DNA of 64,000 bases from Trichodelitschia bisporula (Eukaryota > Ascomycota > Dothideomycetes > Phaeotrichales > Phaeotrichaceae), in NCBI GenBank assembly GCA_010356995.1, contig ML996687.1, positions 1,521,148-1,585,147 on the forward strand, read 5' to 3'. Positions 35,031 to 45,425 of this stretch are shown here, in pieces. Below the pieces are notes generated by a model, which worked only from the letters and a program-made list of their open reading frames with translations, did no database searches and had not been told where the DNA came from. Every line of letters starts with the position of its first letter. Within the stretch, counting starts at the first letter, position 1. The translations under genes were made by a program, and so were the position numbers.

Positions 35031-35555
35031 TAAGCTGAACAAGGTCTGACTGCGACGAGTTGATGCGTCTAGAGCGAACTCGCGCTGAGGCTGAGATGCT
35101 GTACAATATTAGGGGAGCTATTCTCGAAATAGTGGGGTATCGCCTCCACCTCTCTGATGGAATAAAGCGATGCGCTTTCAGCAAGGATAAGAGTCTCCCA
35201 TTGTCATCGGAATCTCCATTATACCTGCTGCATGCTTGTGCTGCTATTCACTATCCGTCCTCCGAACTCATGCAAGCGTCCTTTGTCCTGCAGGAAAAAC
35301 AAGGGGACGGGCCACAATGTCCAGCTCAACAAGCCCATTATCTTTTTCACAACCTTTCTTCAGCCTCACAATTTCATCAACAGCTGGCACAATTATGGAG
35401 TTGGAAAAGGAACATTTAAGCTCTTCGCCAGCCCCCAATCCTTCGTTCAGGACAGTTCGATCCTTCCATCCCATTCATTCGTCCACATGGTCAACGTCCG
35501 CCAATTGCGCCCCATTTACCAGCACTCAGCACCGTCAACCTTAGACTCTACCAAA

Positions 35556-35783
35556 ATGTCATCTCCGCCCCTAGACACCGCCATCATCAATGTTATCCTC
35601 AACGAGTGGGATTCGCGCAATTGGGCGGGTAACGCCGACTCCTTCGCCGCCTGGCTCAATGCGCGTTGGAGGAAGAGTGGCTACAGCCTCGGAGCCAACG
35701 AGATCCACGCCGTGCTGACTCTGCACGGCCGTCAAGCAATTAGAGGCTTGCCGGATGAGACAGACGGCGCCTTCATGAGGTAA
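35556..35783 (+). CDS. Small hypothetical protein, possibly with a missing 3' exon
   Basis: The frame from 35556 (MSSPPLDTAIINVILNEWD) gives 75 residues rich in Trp and small helices (NADSFAAWLNARWRKSGYSL, NEIHAVLTLHGRQAI). Amphipathic helices and balanced composition suggest real coding. The end (FMR then stop) coincides with a good splice donor (GAG|GTAAGT), so the true protein may continue in a downstream exon that I could not identify. It is unrecognised. The leader 35200-35550 is CT/CA-rich, as expected for a fungal promoter. Confidence 0.35.
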   Translation: MSSPPLDTAIINVILNEWDSRNWAGNADSFAAWLNARWRKSGYSLGANEIHAVLTLHGRQAIRGLPDETDGAFMR

Positions 35784-36211
35784 GTTTAGGTAAGTCTGAA
35801 GTTGGGAGTTGGGCACGAGGGCTCAACGTTCGGCCACCATGGCTCGCTTCGTCGTTCGGTACTTGCCAGCGGGGCGATAGGTACGCAGATGTTGCATAGT
35901 CACTCTGCGAGCTCTGTAGATCAAGTACCTTCGATTCTTCGTGACGGCGTAATCTCGCTAAGGGTTATTGACATCTATCTCGGACATGTCTATGTAACCA
36001 GGTAGCCAGGTTATTATTACTCTACTTTTGAGGTAACCATGAAACAGGATCAGAAAACCATAGGTAATAGAACTGCCCACCGATAGCCAAGGGCAAAAAT
36101 TTGCAGCAATCGTCATTGACACAACTTGCAGTGTCTGTCCCTAAGTCTGACAATACAGGAATCCGCCCATGCCGGGGTGGCGGGGAGGGGGCGTTTCTCT
36201 CCTGCCGTCAT
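35784..36211. other. Intergenic, convergent 3' region
   Basis: This lies between the small hypothetical gene (+) and the end of velB (-). No gene was found; a continuation exon of the small hypothetical gene could be here. Confidence 0.4.
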
Positions 36212-37758
36212 TTAATCATCCGCCTCAAATTCTTCCTGATTGGGGATCCCTTTTGGTCCGTCTTTGCGAATAGGAATCTTGATCCCTTGCGACGCGAACT
36301 TCTTGCTCAGAGGCGTTGATTCGATGACGCCTGGAAACTTCTTGGCCGAATAGACCTGGAAAGTTTCAGAGTAGCATGTGGCTAAGACAGGTGCCTTTCC
36401 GGTGTTGAGATCGGTGGGCTTCTCCTGGTCTCCCACATCGACGAAGTTACACTTGAGACTGTACAGAATCAGGTCAACAGACTTGGCCCCAGTAGCACGG
36501 TGGGAGCAAAGACATACCGAAAGAGGCCCTCCGTGCGAACAGAGAGGTCTGAAAGAACAAACCAAAATCCCAGCTGACCGTCCGTATCATTTAGCCGCGA
36601 TGCGTTGACGGTCAGACTGCCGATCAAGTTCCGTGTGAACATACCCGCAGCCGGGGGCGCGAGCATGGGAGACATGGGAGCTGCGTGCATGAAGCTTGGA
36701 ACCATTTGCATTTGCGGTGGAGGAGGCGGCTGTTGCTGCTGGGCTGACTGTGGGTGATGGGATTGCTGCGGTAGAGGTTGCTGCTGTGGCTGGGCCATAT
36801 ATGGCCGGTATTGCTGCTGCACCACGTGTGGTTGGTACATCGTCTGGTACATGTCCTGCGTCGGATAGTAGGGCACGGTGGCTAACATGCCTAGGACCTG
36901 GCGCTCCATCGGCGGGGGGAATGCGAGGGTTGTAGAGGCGGATATAGAGACGACGGGCGTGTTGCCCGAGTGCCGAACAAGGTTCACTTCTGAAGTGCCA
37001 CTCTCGTTCCACAAGTCCACCGTCAAGACGAAGTACGTACTGTCCACATCGCTGGAAGAGTCGTCAGTAATCTCAATCAGAGCACTAAGCCGAAATCTTA
37101 CGTCGCGTCAACCACCTGGCCGGTCTCGGCGTCATGGACGAACAGTCGAACGCAAGGTGGGGGTGTGATCGGCCGGCGATCCTGCAGTCGATATTTAGTA
37201 CCTATACGGACAGATACCAGTTGAACGCAAGGCGTACCTTGTCCCCGAAGCCACACATGCGGGCACGAACCGGTTGCTGCACAACCGTGATCCTGGATTA
37301 ATTAGCTGAAGAATTTGGATACGTAGCCAAAGAATCTCATACGAGTATATCCTATTCCCCCGGCGAAAGGAGACACCGTCAAGGTTGCGCGGGGGATTCC
37401 CGGTCTGAACCTGTTGCACGACTTGGGTCGGGGACTGCTGTAGGTACTGCGGCGATTGCTGCTGCTGCGGGGCTTGCTGGTGATGCTGGTGAGGTTGGTG
37501 TTGCTGAGGGACTTGTTGCCCCATCATAGAATGTCCTTGTGGGGGCATTTGCTGGTGATTTTGTGGGGCCAACGCCATATGTGACTGGTGGCTCAGCTGC
37601 GGAGGCTGATGCGGCGAGTGCTGGGAAATATGACCGGCCTGGCTTCCGTGCTGGATAAGGGAGTTAGAGGGGCTCCCCGAGGACAGGTTGTAGTCCTGAG
37701 AGGGGATTTCGTTCAGTAAGGCAGGCATGGGTATGTGGGCATCACGTCGGGACTGCAT
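36212..37758 (-). CDS. velB: Velvet-domain regulator VelB
   Basis: VelB is a fungal DNA-binding regulator that pairs with VeA (with LaeA) or VosA to couple light, development, spore maturation and secondary metabolism. Five exons are read: 37758-37343, 37292-37238, 37181-37102, 37051-36518 and 36458-36212, giving 443 residues. The first ~120 residues are Gln/His/Pro-rich and disordered. The velvet domain begins at [20 protein letters not shown], followed by PPPCVRLFV and [14 protein letters not shown]. It is split by an insert of about 110 residues, again Gln/Pro-rich, before [15 protein letters not shown]. The end ([30 protein letters not shown]) is diagnostic of VelB rather than VeA, VosA or VelC. 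An insert at this point is known in VelB proteins. Confidence 0.95.
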
Positions 37759-40016
37759 GATGCAAGGTGGTTTCTTGCGACGAGCGGCTGTCGGATGAGC
37801 TGAGGATGTGGCAGGAGTGTCTGATGGCCGGATTTTATGATGTCATAAGCTCGCGGCCCAGAACATCAATGGAGAAGCCGTTCGCTAGACTGTCTGCTCC
37901 TATGGACGAGACGGGCAGGCGATATATACTGGAGACGGGCGCAGGACCCCGCTCGAGACGTGCAGGTGATGACGAGAAGACGGAGGCTGCACTGCAAAAG
38001 GTTGTCAAATTCCTGGCAAGGTCGCAGTACTGCGCACTGCGCCTTGAAGACTCGGCAAATTGTCTGAGCTCGTGGCTAGGAGTGGTGGTCTCGATAACGA
38101 TTCGAATTAGCGAATTGTGTGAAACAGCTTAGTACGCATACTAACCTTAGGCAAGGCTCGATCCCAATTACCTCACCATTTTCTCTCGATATGTAGCACT
38201 CTCCCAGGCAGTTACGCGTCTAGTCGTTGGTGACTTGAAAGTCGCGCTTCTCGACCGCTTGACGGATGTGTTGCGGCGATGAGGTTGCAGTGGAGGTGGG
38301 ATGAGTGGACGAGAACGAAGACGGGACAGAACGCAAGTGCAGATGAGATGCGCAAATGCGGATGTACTGCGCTGCGTTGGTATGTGAGGTGGAGCTCTGT
38401 AGCTGCGATGCTGTGGTGCGCTGTAGAATGTTGTGAAAATATTGGGCAGGTCGGTCGAATAGGTGTGAGTGCGTGCTTGCGTGAGTGTGTATACAGAGTA
38501 CTCATATGTGGATGTGCATTTGCGTGGGGAGGTGGGGAGGAGATTGGGGGGCGGGCTCTGGAGCTTGGAGCTTGGGAGCTTACGTTATTGGGTCCTCAAG
38601 TGAACTACGCAGTTCAGTACACGACGACTAAGGGCCCAAGTAAAAGGGTTCTAAAGCTATGCCGCAGTGACGAGTTTGCGAGTGCTGATGCAACGTGACA
38701 ACAGTAAGGCTTGAATTGAGAAGTCTACTCTGGTGGCGGCATGTCGGCACTATAACCTTACCCTTCAAGTAACCTTACTGCAAGCGACCCACCCTCTTAC
38801 GGGCTCGTAGTGGACAGCATTCAATAAGGTCCCTAAGGTACATACTACTCGTACATTGGAACAGAGCTCACTTGATGAATGTTCTCAACTGCCCTTTCCC
38901 CCTCATCACCCACCATGATTCCCGTAAGTATGCCATCTAACGGCATGTACCTGCCCGACACCGGCGTTCGTGTCTTGACTTGTCTACAGTTAGTTCTCGA
39001 GTCCTAGTTCTACTGTGTACAGGCCACCTGCATCGTCCCCTCAATGCAAATATGTAGTCAAAAACAGGCTTAAGTCAACAATGTCGGCATTGGCAGCCGG
39101 CAGCCGAACCTTAAGGAGGGTTCATGGTTTGGGGGCCCTCCCCTTTGGAATGCGATTGCGGGGGGGGGAGGGGCCAAGGGCGACACATGCGACCCCCTCC
39201 CCCGCCTTAACCCAATGACCGTCTCCTCGGGGGCCACGATTCTCCATTACTGTAGTATGCACTTGGGAAAGCCGACCCCTGTGAAGAAACCCGTCAAAGG
39301 TACTAGAGGAACCCGCGTACCTGGGACCCAATACGAAGTAACCGGAAACACACTTCCGTCCAGATAAGACTTGAAGTCCATCATGGCCAAATCTCCACTG
39401 GCTCGGCCCGCGCCCGTGCCCGATTCCCGCACCTCGGGAGCGCTAATCCGCCAAGCAAAACAAGACTGTGGTATGAGGCCGAAGAAAGCCAAAGAAGTCC
39501 CTCGTAACTTAATAATTGGGCCCCTTGTAGAACGTCTAGAACTAGAGTACTGCGTAGAGGTGTTAAGGAGCCCGATATGGAGAAATTTAGTGGGACTAGA
39601 CTACAGAAGGTTACAAGGTAATTTCATTGGCTATCTGCACCACATGCATAAGTTTTTGTCCAAACTACTTATTGGCTTCCCTTCGACCTCAAACCACAGT
39701 ACGGTACGGAGTGGCCGAGTCTGCAAACCAGGAATGTGAGCACCAAACCCCCTCCTGGCTTGTCGTCCGCCTTGGCATGCGCCACTTGGGGCCAGCATCA
39801 GCTTTGCTGCATAGCAAGCAGTTTCGGCAACACAATGTCATCACATCTATGCCACGGAGAGATGGCTGGGGCCTTCATGGAGACAGGCTCTTGTACGAAA
39901 AGCCTAGTTCCGTAGCTCAACTTCCATGGCTAAAGATGTCTCCGGAGCAAAACCGCCTGCCACCTCGTAGCAGCCACTAGGCTGAGTATCCACCTCCCTT
40001 CTCAGCGATATCCCCA
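37759..40016. other. 2.26-kb region upstream of velB
   Basis: This is the long gap between the velB start and the HEL2 stop, both on the minus strand. It contains no convincing gene. It has GT-rich stretches near 38.3-38.5 kb, a short repeat of ggagctt/gagctt near 38.56 kb and several CCTTAC/GTAAGG-like copies near 38.75-38.85 kb. A long promoter and leader suit a developmental regulator, but no named site is firm. Confidence 0.45.
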
Positions 40017-42461
40017 TCAGCCAAAGTGCATGAGCGTCTGCTTTTTGTTTTTGTTGCCCTTTTTCTTCGATTGAGCAGTCGTCGCCTCTTCAGATGCGTT
40101 GCTACTGCTCGCTCCCGGCCCTCCCCATGCGCTGGGGGCAGACTTGTTTGAAGCATGGTCCCGTCGCACACCACCACCAGTATATCCCGGGGTAAACATT
40201 GTCGATAAGGGTTTCGGCACAGCCGGGAGCGCCGGGAAAGAGTCATCACCTAAGCTAGCGCTTGCAGGTACCCGACGTGTCGTCTGAGGCCGGGTTTTGG
40301 ACTGTGCAGGTGTGCTTGTGGAAGGCGTTGGGTGACTTGAGCGTCCAGCTACATCACCGGCACCGTTATTGGTGGGAAGTGTTGGAAACAGATTGGAGTT
40401 TGGAGCTCCCCAGCTACCCGATCTGGAGACCGAAGCTCGAGACGATTGGGCGGTCGAGTTCTTCAACCTCAAAACACGCTTTCCTCCGAGGGAGCTTGCT
40501 GCGCGACTGGTGGAGGCGGCGCTGGACCCGGGCAGCGATGGATAATCCTCATTGATAGCCTTCCAGTCGTTCCAGGCGGTAAGCAGATCGTCCTGCTTTG
40601 AAGAGATCTCGAAGATATCGGCCAGTTCCTTGATCAACTTGCCCAGTTCGACAGAGGAGCTGTCGAAGAGGGAAAACAAAGCCTCCACAAGGTCAGAGGC
40701 GGATATCGAGGAAACTCGAAACGCAGATATTTTGGCGCGAAACTCTGCCAGTTTGGACGGGTCATTTCCCAGCAGGTTAGACGCCCTTTCTATGACTGCA
40801 CCATGCCGCACCCGGCGAGCTTGCTCCTGCGGAGTCAACGTGGCTTCCGGGTTCGGAGATGTGGGTCTGGGAGAAAAGCCGACTAATGTTGCGCCGAGAG
40901 GATTGACAGAAGGAGGACCACCGACTACATTGGAGCGCGCTCCTCCATTCGACGGCGGAACCCGGCCAGGCCGCTGTTGGGTGGGTGCGGAAAGCTGGCC
41001 ACCAAAATTCCGAGACGTTAATGACTGTGCACTCTGGATAGCCATTTGCCGCTGATACGCGAGCTCGTCTCTCCGGAGTGGTTGGGCAGATGACTGCGGT
41101 AAAGGCTCTGCGTTGGGATCGCGTCCGCGACCTCTTCCTCGGCCTCCACTTCGGCTACCTCGTGGGGGCTGGAATGGCTCATGAACTTGGAAATCACGAA
41201 GATCGACGCGGCGGGTATCGCGCAATGCATCCTTCGAAAGTCCTTTGGGATGAGCTTCAAGCTGGTGGGCCTTTAGGTCCATCTCTGACTCGAAAACGAC
41301 AAACTTCTTTTCCAAACACTCTGCATCCGAGCACGGAAAATGATCCGCGACAAAGTGCTTGGCAAGGTCGTTGTAATCCCGGTAGTACTGCGGACGGCGT
41401 CCTTGGTCTCTGCGGTCGCATACATGACACTTTTCATGTCTATCTCTGCAGTGAAGGTACAACTCGTCATCACCGTAAAACCGCTTACGGCAAAAGCCAC
41501 ACTCTGGGTGGCCTCTGAACCCAGTTTGGTCAACAGCACCGGGAATATTGTCACCATGTCTCTCATGCTGATGAAGAGCGCTCGGGGTAAAGAGCTCATG
41601 TTCATGTGTGAAGACCTTCTTGTTTCGCGTGCACAGATCACTGCAGCTATTAGCCCTGGCTGCACTCATCCAAGGAACCTGTGATAACGTACCACATAAC
41701 CTTTTGGTGAATCATCTTGACATGTCGATGCAAATCTGGCCACCCTAGGCACGCCACATCACAGTCCGAATCTGGGCAGTTGTATTGCAGGAGGAGAATA
41801 GTGTCTTCGTGGATTTCCGAGTTCTCGTACTTGATACCCAGGCTGGCGTCAACTTGCACAAAGTCGGCATCCTGGAACTCCTCATAGCGCTTCGCTGGCT
41901 CATCCGTGAAGATCACGAAGTCAGACTGCGTCTACGGAGACATTAGCCCATACATCTAGAGATCCAAAATCCACGAAACCTTACCCGACAGTGGGCACAG
42001 GCTTTGGTCCTGTAGAGAGCTCTAAGTCTCAGAGAGCATATGTGACATGTTCGGTGGTTACAAGGAGCTACTGCGGTATGAACAACAGGCGAGGCGCAAA
42101 TGAAGCAGACTTCAGGATCATCATCGTCTCCTGCATCTACAGCTGGACTCTTGCCCTTGTCCTCACTTCCAGTTTGGGTGGCGTTTTGGGCAAGGTGGTC
42201 ATGAAGGACGCGCGCTCCGGGTAGGGTGGTAGTTTGCGGCGCTGTAGGTACTGTTCCTGGATTCTGAGACGGGGCCACGCGAGATGGGTTATTGCCTCCA
42301 CGACGCCGATTATTACCCCGTCTCGCCGATCCTCCGCGGCTCTGGCGGGTTTCGGTGTTTGGTTCTCGTTGGATTGGTGCCGAACCGCCGCGGCCTCCGC
42401 CTCGACCTCTGGGGGCGTTCGAGTGTTGCGCTGAGCTTACGTCCCTAGGAATCGAGGCCAT
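40017..42461 (-). CDS. HEL2: RING E3 ubiquitin ligase Hel2/ZNF598
   Basis: Hel2 senses collided ribosomes and ubiquitinates 40S proteins to start ribosome-associated quality control. Exons 42461-41985, 41931-41693 and 41640-40017 give 779 residues. An Arg/Gly-rich leader is followed by a C-terminally complete RING at about 119-159 (CFICASPVVHTAVAPCNHRTC...CAHC). Next come the family's C2H2-type fingers (CPDSDCDVACLGWPDLHRHVKMIH, CGFCRKRFYGDDELYLHCRDRH, CHVCDR, FPCSDAECLEKKFVVF). A low-complexity second half ends SKKKGNKNKKQTLMHFG. An upstream in-frame ATG at 42479 would add six residues; 42461 has the stronger context. The splice at the end of the RING (HCR|TQSDFV) and at KVMC|DLC restore conserved blocks. 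Confidence 0.94.
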
Positions 42462-42823
42462 CACAGGGGTGTGGCTCATATAATTTTGCGGGGAAGCGGT
42501 AGGGTGAATGCGTGCGAGTAGGATCAGAAAGGAAAGTAGCTCAGGAAATACTGTGACGCTGTGGAGGACAATAACGGTGGGGGTGAGCAAGTGGCTTTCT
42601 GTCACCAGTGGCGGCAAGTTCGTCTGTGCGGATGCCTGCGGATGCCTTGTTGGTGCCTAACTGCCTTGCGTATGCACAATCAAATCGTCGTGAATGACGG
42701 GCACGCTTACGGTATTCTGCTCCTGAGACTGGAGATAGAATTCCAATCAGTATTCCCAGAAGACTAAGCTATAACTGGAAGCTCAAGAAGGCTGAGACCG
42801 ACTAGAGTTCGCATCCGGCTTTG

Positions 42824-43538
42824 TCAAAGTTCTCGGAGACCGCCTTCCTCTTCATCAAATTCGTCGCCGTACCAGTTTCTCTTCATAGCAAGCAGTTGCT
42901 CCTTATTGCTCACCCGACTCTTGATCCACGATTCCATGCTCAGTACTTGATCCGCCCATGATTGAGCTTCCTGCTTCTGCGCTTCTAGCAGACACTTTCG
43001 CCGCTCAATCTCCGCAGGATCGTTGTCGCTATAAGCCCCAAGCTCGCACTTCAGGTTTTCAACCTCTTTTTCTAAGTCTGCATTTTTAAGCGTCAAGCTC
43101 GTGCGGTCATTCCCGGCTCCCATTAGCATTTCTTCGTCTTCGTCGTCTTCCTTGGACGCCATAGCGTCGTCTAGCCTTTGCTGCAACACCTCCGCAGCCG
43201 CTGCAGCCTTATCTCTCTCCGCTAAAATCTTGTCCAAGGCCTGATCCTTCTTTGCCTTTTCGTCGCTCGGAAAGCTCCAGTACCAGTTGCCGCTGCCAAT
43301 CTTCTCCACGCGAATCATGTTCTCGTCCGACAGTGCTTGAAGGTAATCTTTGACATGCATGCTGTTGATGGACGCAACCGATGGTAGAGCTTTCTCAAGG
43401 TCTTTGATGTTGTGTGCTGTGCCTGACTTTTGAATCCAGGCCAAAATGAGTGCCTGTTTGGCCGCGGGGGGGGTGGCTTTGGGCTGTCGTGGCCACGTAA
43501 GCGCTTTGGTTCATGGATGAGGGTCATACTCTCACCAT
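42824..43538 (-). CDS. MND1: Meiotic recombination factor Mnd1
   Basis: Mnd1 with Hop2 forms the coiled-coil complex that helps Dmc1/Rad51 strand invasion in meiosis. The long exon 43483-42824 carries a winged-helix N-terminal region (KQALILAWIQKSGTAHNIKDLEKALPSV...VEKIGSGNWYWSF). A coiled coil (LDKILAERDKAAAAAEVLQQR) and the C-terminal cap NKEQLLAMKRNWYGDEF follow. This exon lacks its own initiator. The best solution is a first coding exon consisting of only the ATG (43538-43536), followed by GTGAGA and an acceptor at GACAG|CCC. This gives MPKATPPAAKQ and 220 residues, the family length. An alternative non-ATG or more distant start cannot be excluded. Confidence 0.88.
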
Positions 43539-43778
43539 CTTGAGTTTGTGACAGAGCAGCTATGCGCAGCTAGATGTAACCGTATGTCAGGCGTAACAGG
43601 TCCTTGCAGACTATTCAAGGCAGGATTTTGCTGAACCAAGAGGATGGTATGTCGTTCTTTCCAAACTCAGGCGGCAACTTCCCAAGTCAGATCCGCCCCA
43701 CCATACACCTCGTGAAAGTCATAGCTCAGACTACGTCACCGATCCCGAGAGGGAGTCGAAGCTGTCATTTGCTACATG

Positions 43779-44606
43779 CTAGTAGCCCACACCATCTGAA
43801 TCCGTGGGTGATTCAAGATTCCCTCCTTGCTCCTGCTTATCATCACCACCTGTAATGGTCCCGCCATCATCAGGAACTTTGTCGGTGGAGGTTGAATTGT
43901 ACTCGCGAAATGATTCCGTATGCGAATGCTCACTCCTGTTCGGCACAGTTTCGTCAATGTCTTCCGCGTTTCGATGCTTTCTCTTCGGTAAGACCCTTGG
44001 ACGACGTGCCTCAAAGGCGCTTCGAGTCCACTTTTGCCCATTCCAAGTCACGGGTACGTACCCCCCCCGACCACTTTCCCCTTCAATGAGCGAGGAATGG
44101 CCGGTTTCACCGAGAGCCATCTCTGCTGCCTCCTCAATTAAGATGCCCATAGCAAGCATCGCAGTTTCATCTAGAGAGCCGTAGCTCACTTCTCGGTGCT
44201 TTAGCTTACTGAGGCTGTAGAAATCAGAAGCATATTGGTGTAAAGCTTTAGTAAGATCGCTTTCCGGTATCTGTTCAGGCCTGTCCAATTGCCTATAGGC
44301 TCGAGAATAAACATCATCTTCCCCGTAGCGGTCTGGCATGAGCGGACGCCGGAATAAGACTTCGTCCGCCGGCACTGGACGAGATGACGAGGACTTGGTA
44401 TCTCTCGTACTTGCATAGATTGGTCGAGGCGGGAGAAAGCCGTTGCTTCCAACTCGTCCTACACGAGTCAGCTTTGTCATGGGACAACGAGGATGGCCTT
44501 GGTTACCAGCAACGGCATCATAGACAGTGATTTTTCGCCGCTTGTGAGATGCGTAAAACTCGGTTGTTTCTGGATTTGCTCCTTCTGCACCGCCAACTCT
44601 CTTCAT
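43779..44606 (-). CDS. Probable Rrn10-like subunit of the Pol I upstream activation factor
   Basis: This intronless gene encodes 275 residues from the first ATG in frame (44606). A basic N-terminal segment has KRRKIT. The conserved-looking core lies at about 116-168: SDLTKALHQYASDFYSL, a short basic spacer, then SLDETAMLAMGILIEEAAE. Budding yeast Rrn10 has the same pattern, a 'DL..vHYYAT' helix followed by 'FDETSLITLGLLIE'. Rrn10 is part of the upstream activation factor that recruits RNA polymerase I to rDNA. The rest, including an acidic Gly/Asp-rich tail, is disordered. This protein is about twice the length of yeast Rrn10 (145). The match is from memory over about 50 residues and needs profile confirmation. 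Confidence 0.6.
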   Translation of the reverse strand: MKRVGGAEGANPETTEFYASHKRRKITVYDAVAGNQGHPRCPMTKLTRVGRVGSNGFLPPRPIYASTRDTKSSSSRPVPADEVLFRRPLMPDRYGEDDVYSRAYRQLDRPEQIPESDLTKALHQYASDFYSLSKLKHREVSYGSLDETAMLAMGILIEEAAEMALGETGHSSLIEGESGRGGYVPVTWNGQKWTRSAFEARRPRVLPKRKHRNAEDIDETVPNRSEHSHTESFREYNSTSTDKVPDDGGTITGGDDKQEQGGNLESPTDSDGVGY

Positions 44607-45405
44607 TTTGACCGGCAAAATTTTGCTGTGGACAAGCTGCCAATATTTCGGAATGTGAATGAGTTAAAATTCACAGTTCGCTGTCTTGAAAGGACTCTAC
44701 ATAAGATGGTTGACATAGTTGTACCGTAGGCGATGGTCAGGATAAGCGCAGAGAGGTTCGAGCATCGGCGCGTGATCACATGCACCAAACCTGCCATCAA
44801 AATCATGTGACCCTTCCGGCTCATGCGCTCCCAAACTGAAGCATTCTCCGAAAACTAGGGGATTTATTCCGTAGGCAGGGGTCGTGAGTAACTTCGTACG
44901 TTATCACATCTTGGGTGGATGACGTGGCAAATTCATATCTATTGTGACTGCTATCCAGTGCTGGTTCTCATTCGGGGACTCGAACAACAATGATCGGTGT
45001 ACTCATCCCTTAAAGGAGTCTGTGAGGAAACCGATGGGCATCAGGGTTTGTCGAAATCTTGTACGGAGAGAGAAATGCCAGGTTTCTCAGCTGTTCTCTT
45101 TTACGAGCAGTATTACAGTGTTCCTACTCCATAGTTCAACACCTAGCATGGCGTCCAGGATATTCATACCAGTCGCCCAGCATTCCGCCTCTAGTTCTAG
45201 TGGAGGTATGCACTTGGGAAACTCGTAATGATAACCCAGGGAGAACGAAGAGTACCTATGTAGCAGTACTGAGTCACCAAAAGTGGGAATAGCTTCAGCA
45301 CACATATCAAGCCTTCGCGAGCTGGTCAGCCATGTCGTTATATGATGAAGATCACGCCGGTACTGTAGTCATGATGGCTTAAGGCGAGGTTGAGCAGCGG
45401 CGGGC
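44607..45405. other. Intergenic between RRN10-like and ATG5 genes
   Basis: This holds the promoter of the RRN10-like gene and the ATG5 3' region. Motifs TGATCACATG and CATGTGAC occur near 44765-44812. The only structured element is the inverted repeat at its right edge. No gene is supported. Confidence 0.45.
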
Positions 45406-45425
45406 TCAAGCCATCATGACTACAG
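45363..45425. repeat. Perfect 18-bp inverted repeat across the ATG5 stop codon
   Basis: Arms 45363-45380 (ctgtagtcatgatggctt) and 45408-45425 (aagccatcatgactacag) are exact reverse complements, separated by 27 bp. The right arm is the last six codons of ATG5 plus the first base of its stop; the left arm is in the 3' untranslated region. The mRNA could form an 18-bp hairpin. Confidence 0.9.

Noticed and set aside
37767-38132. 121-codon plus-strand ORF next to the velB start
   Set aside because: No ATG at its beginning and nothing conserved; it overlaps the velB promoter.
39371-39980. Plus-strand ORFs in the velB upstream region
   Set aside because: Two frames overlap without supporting features; considered chance.
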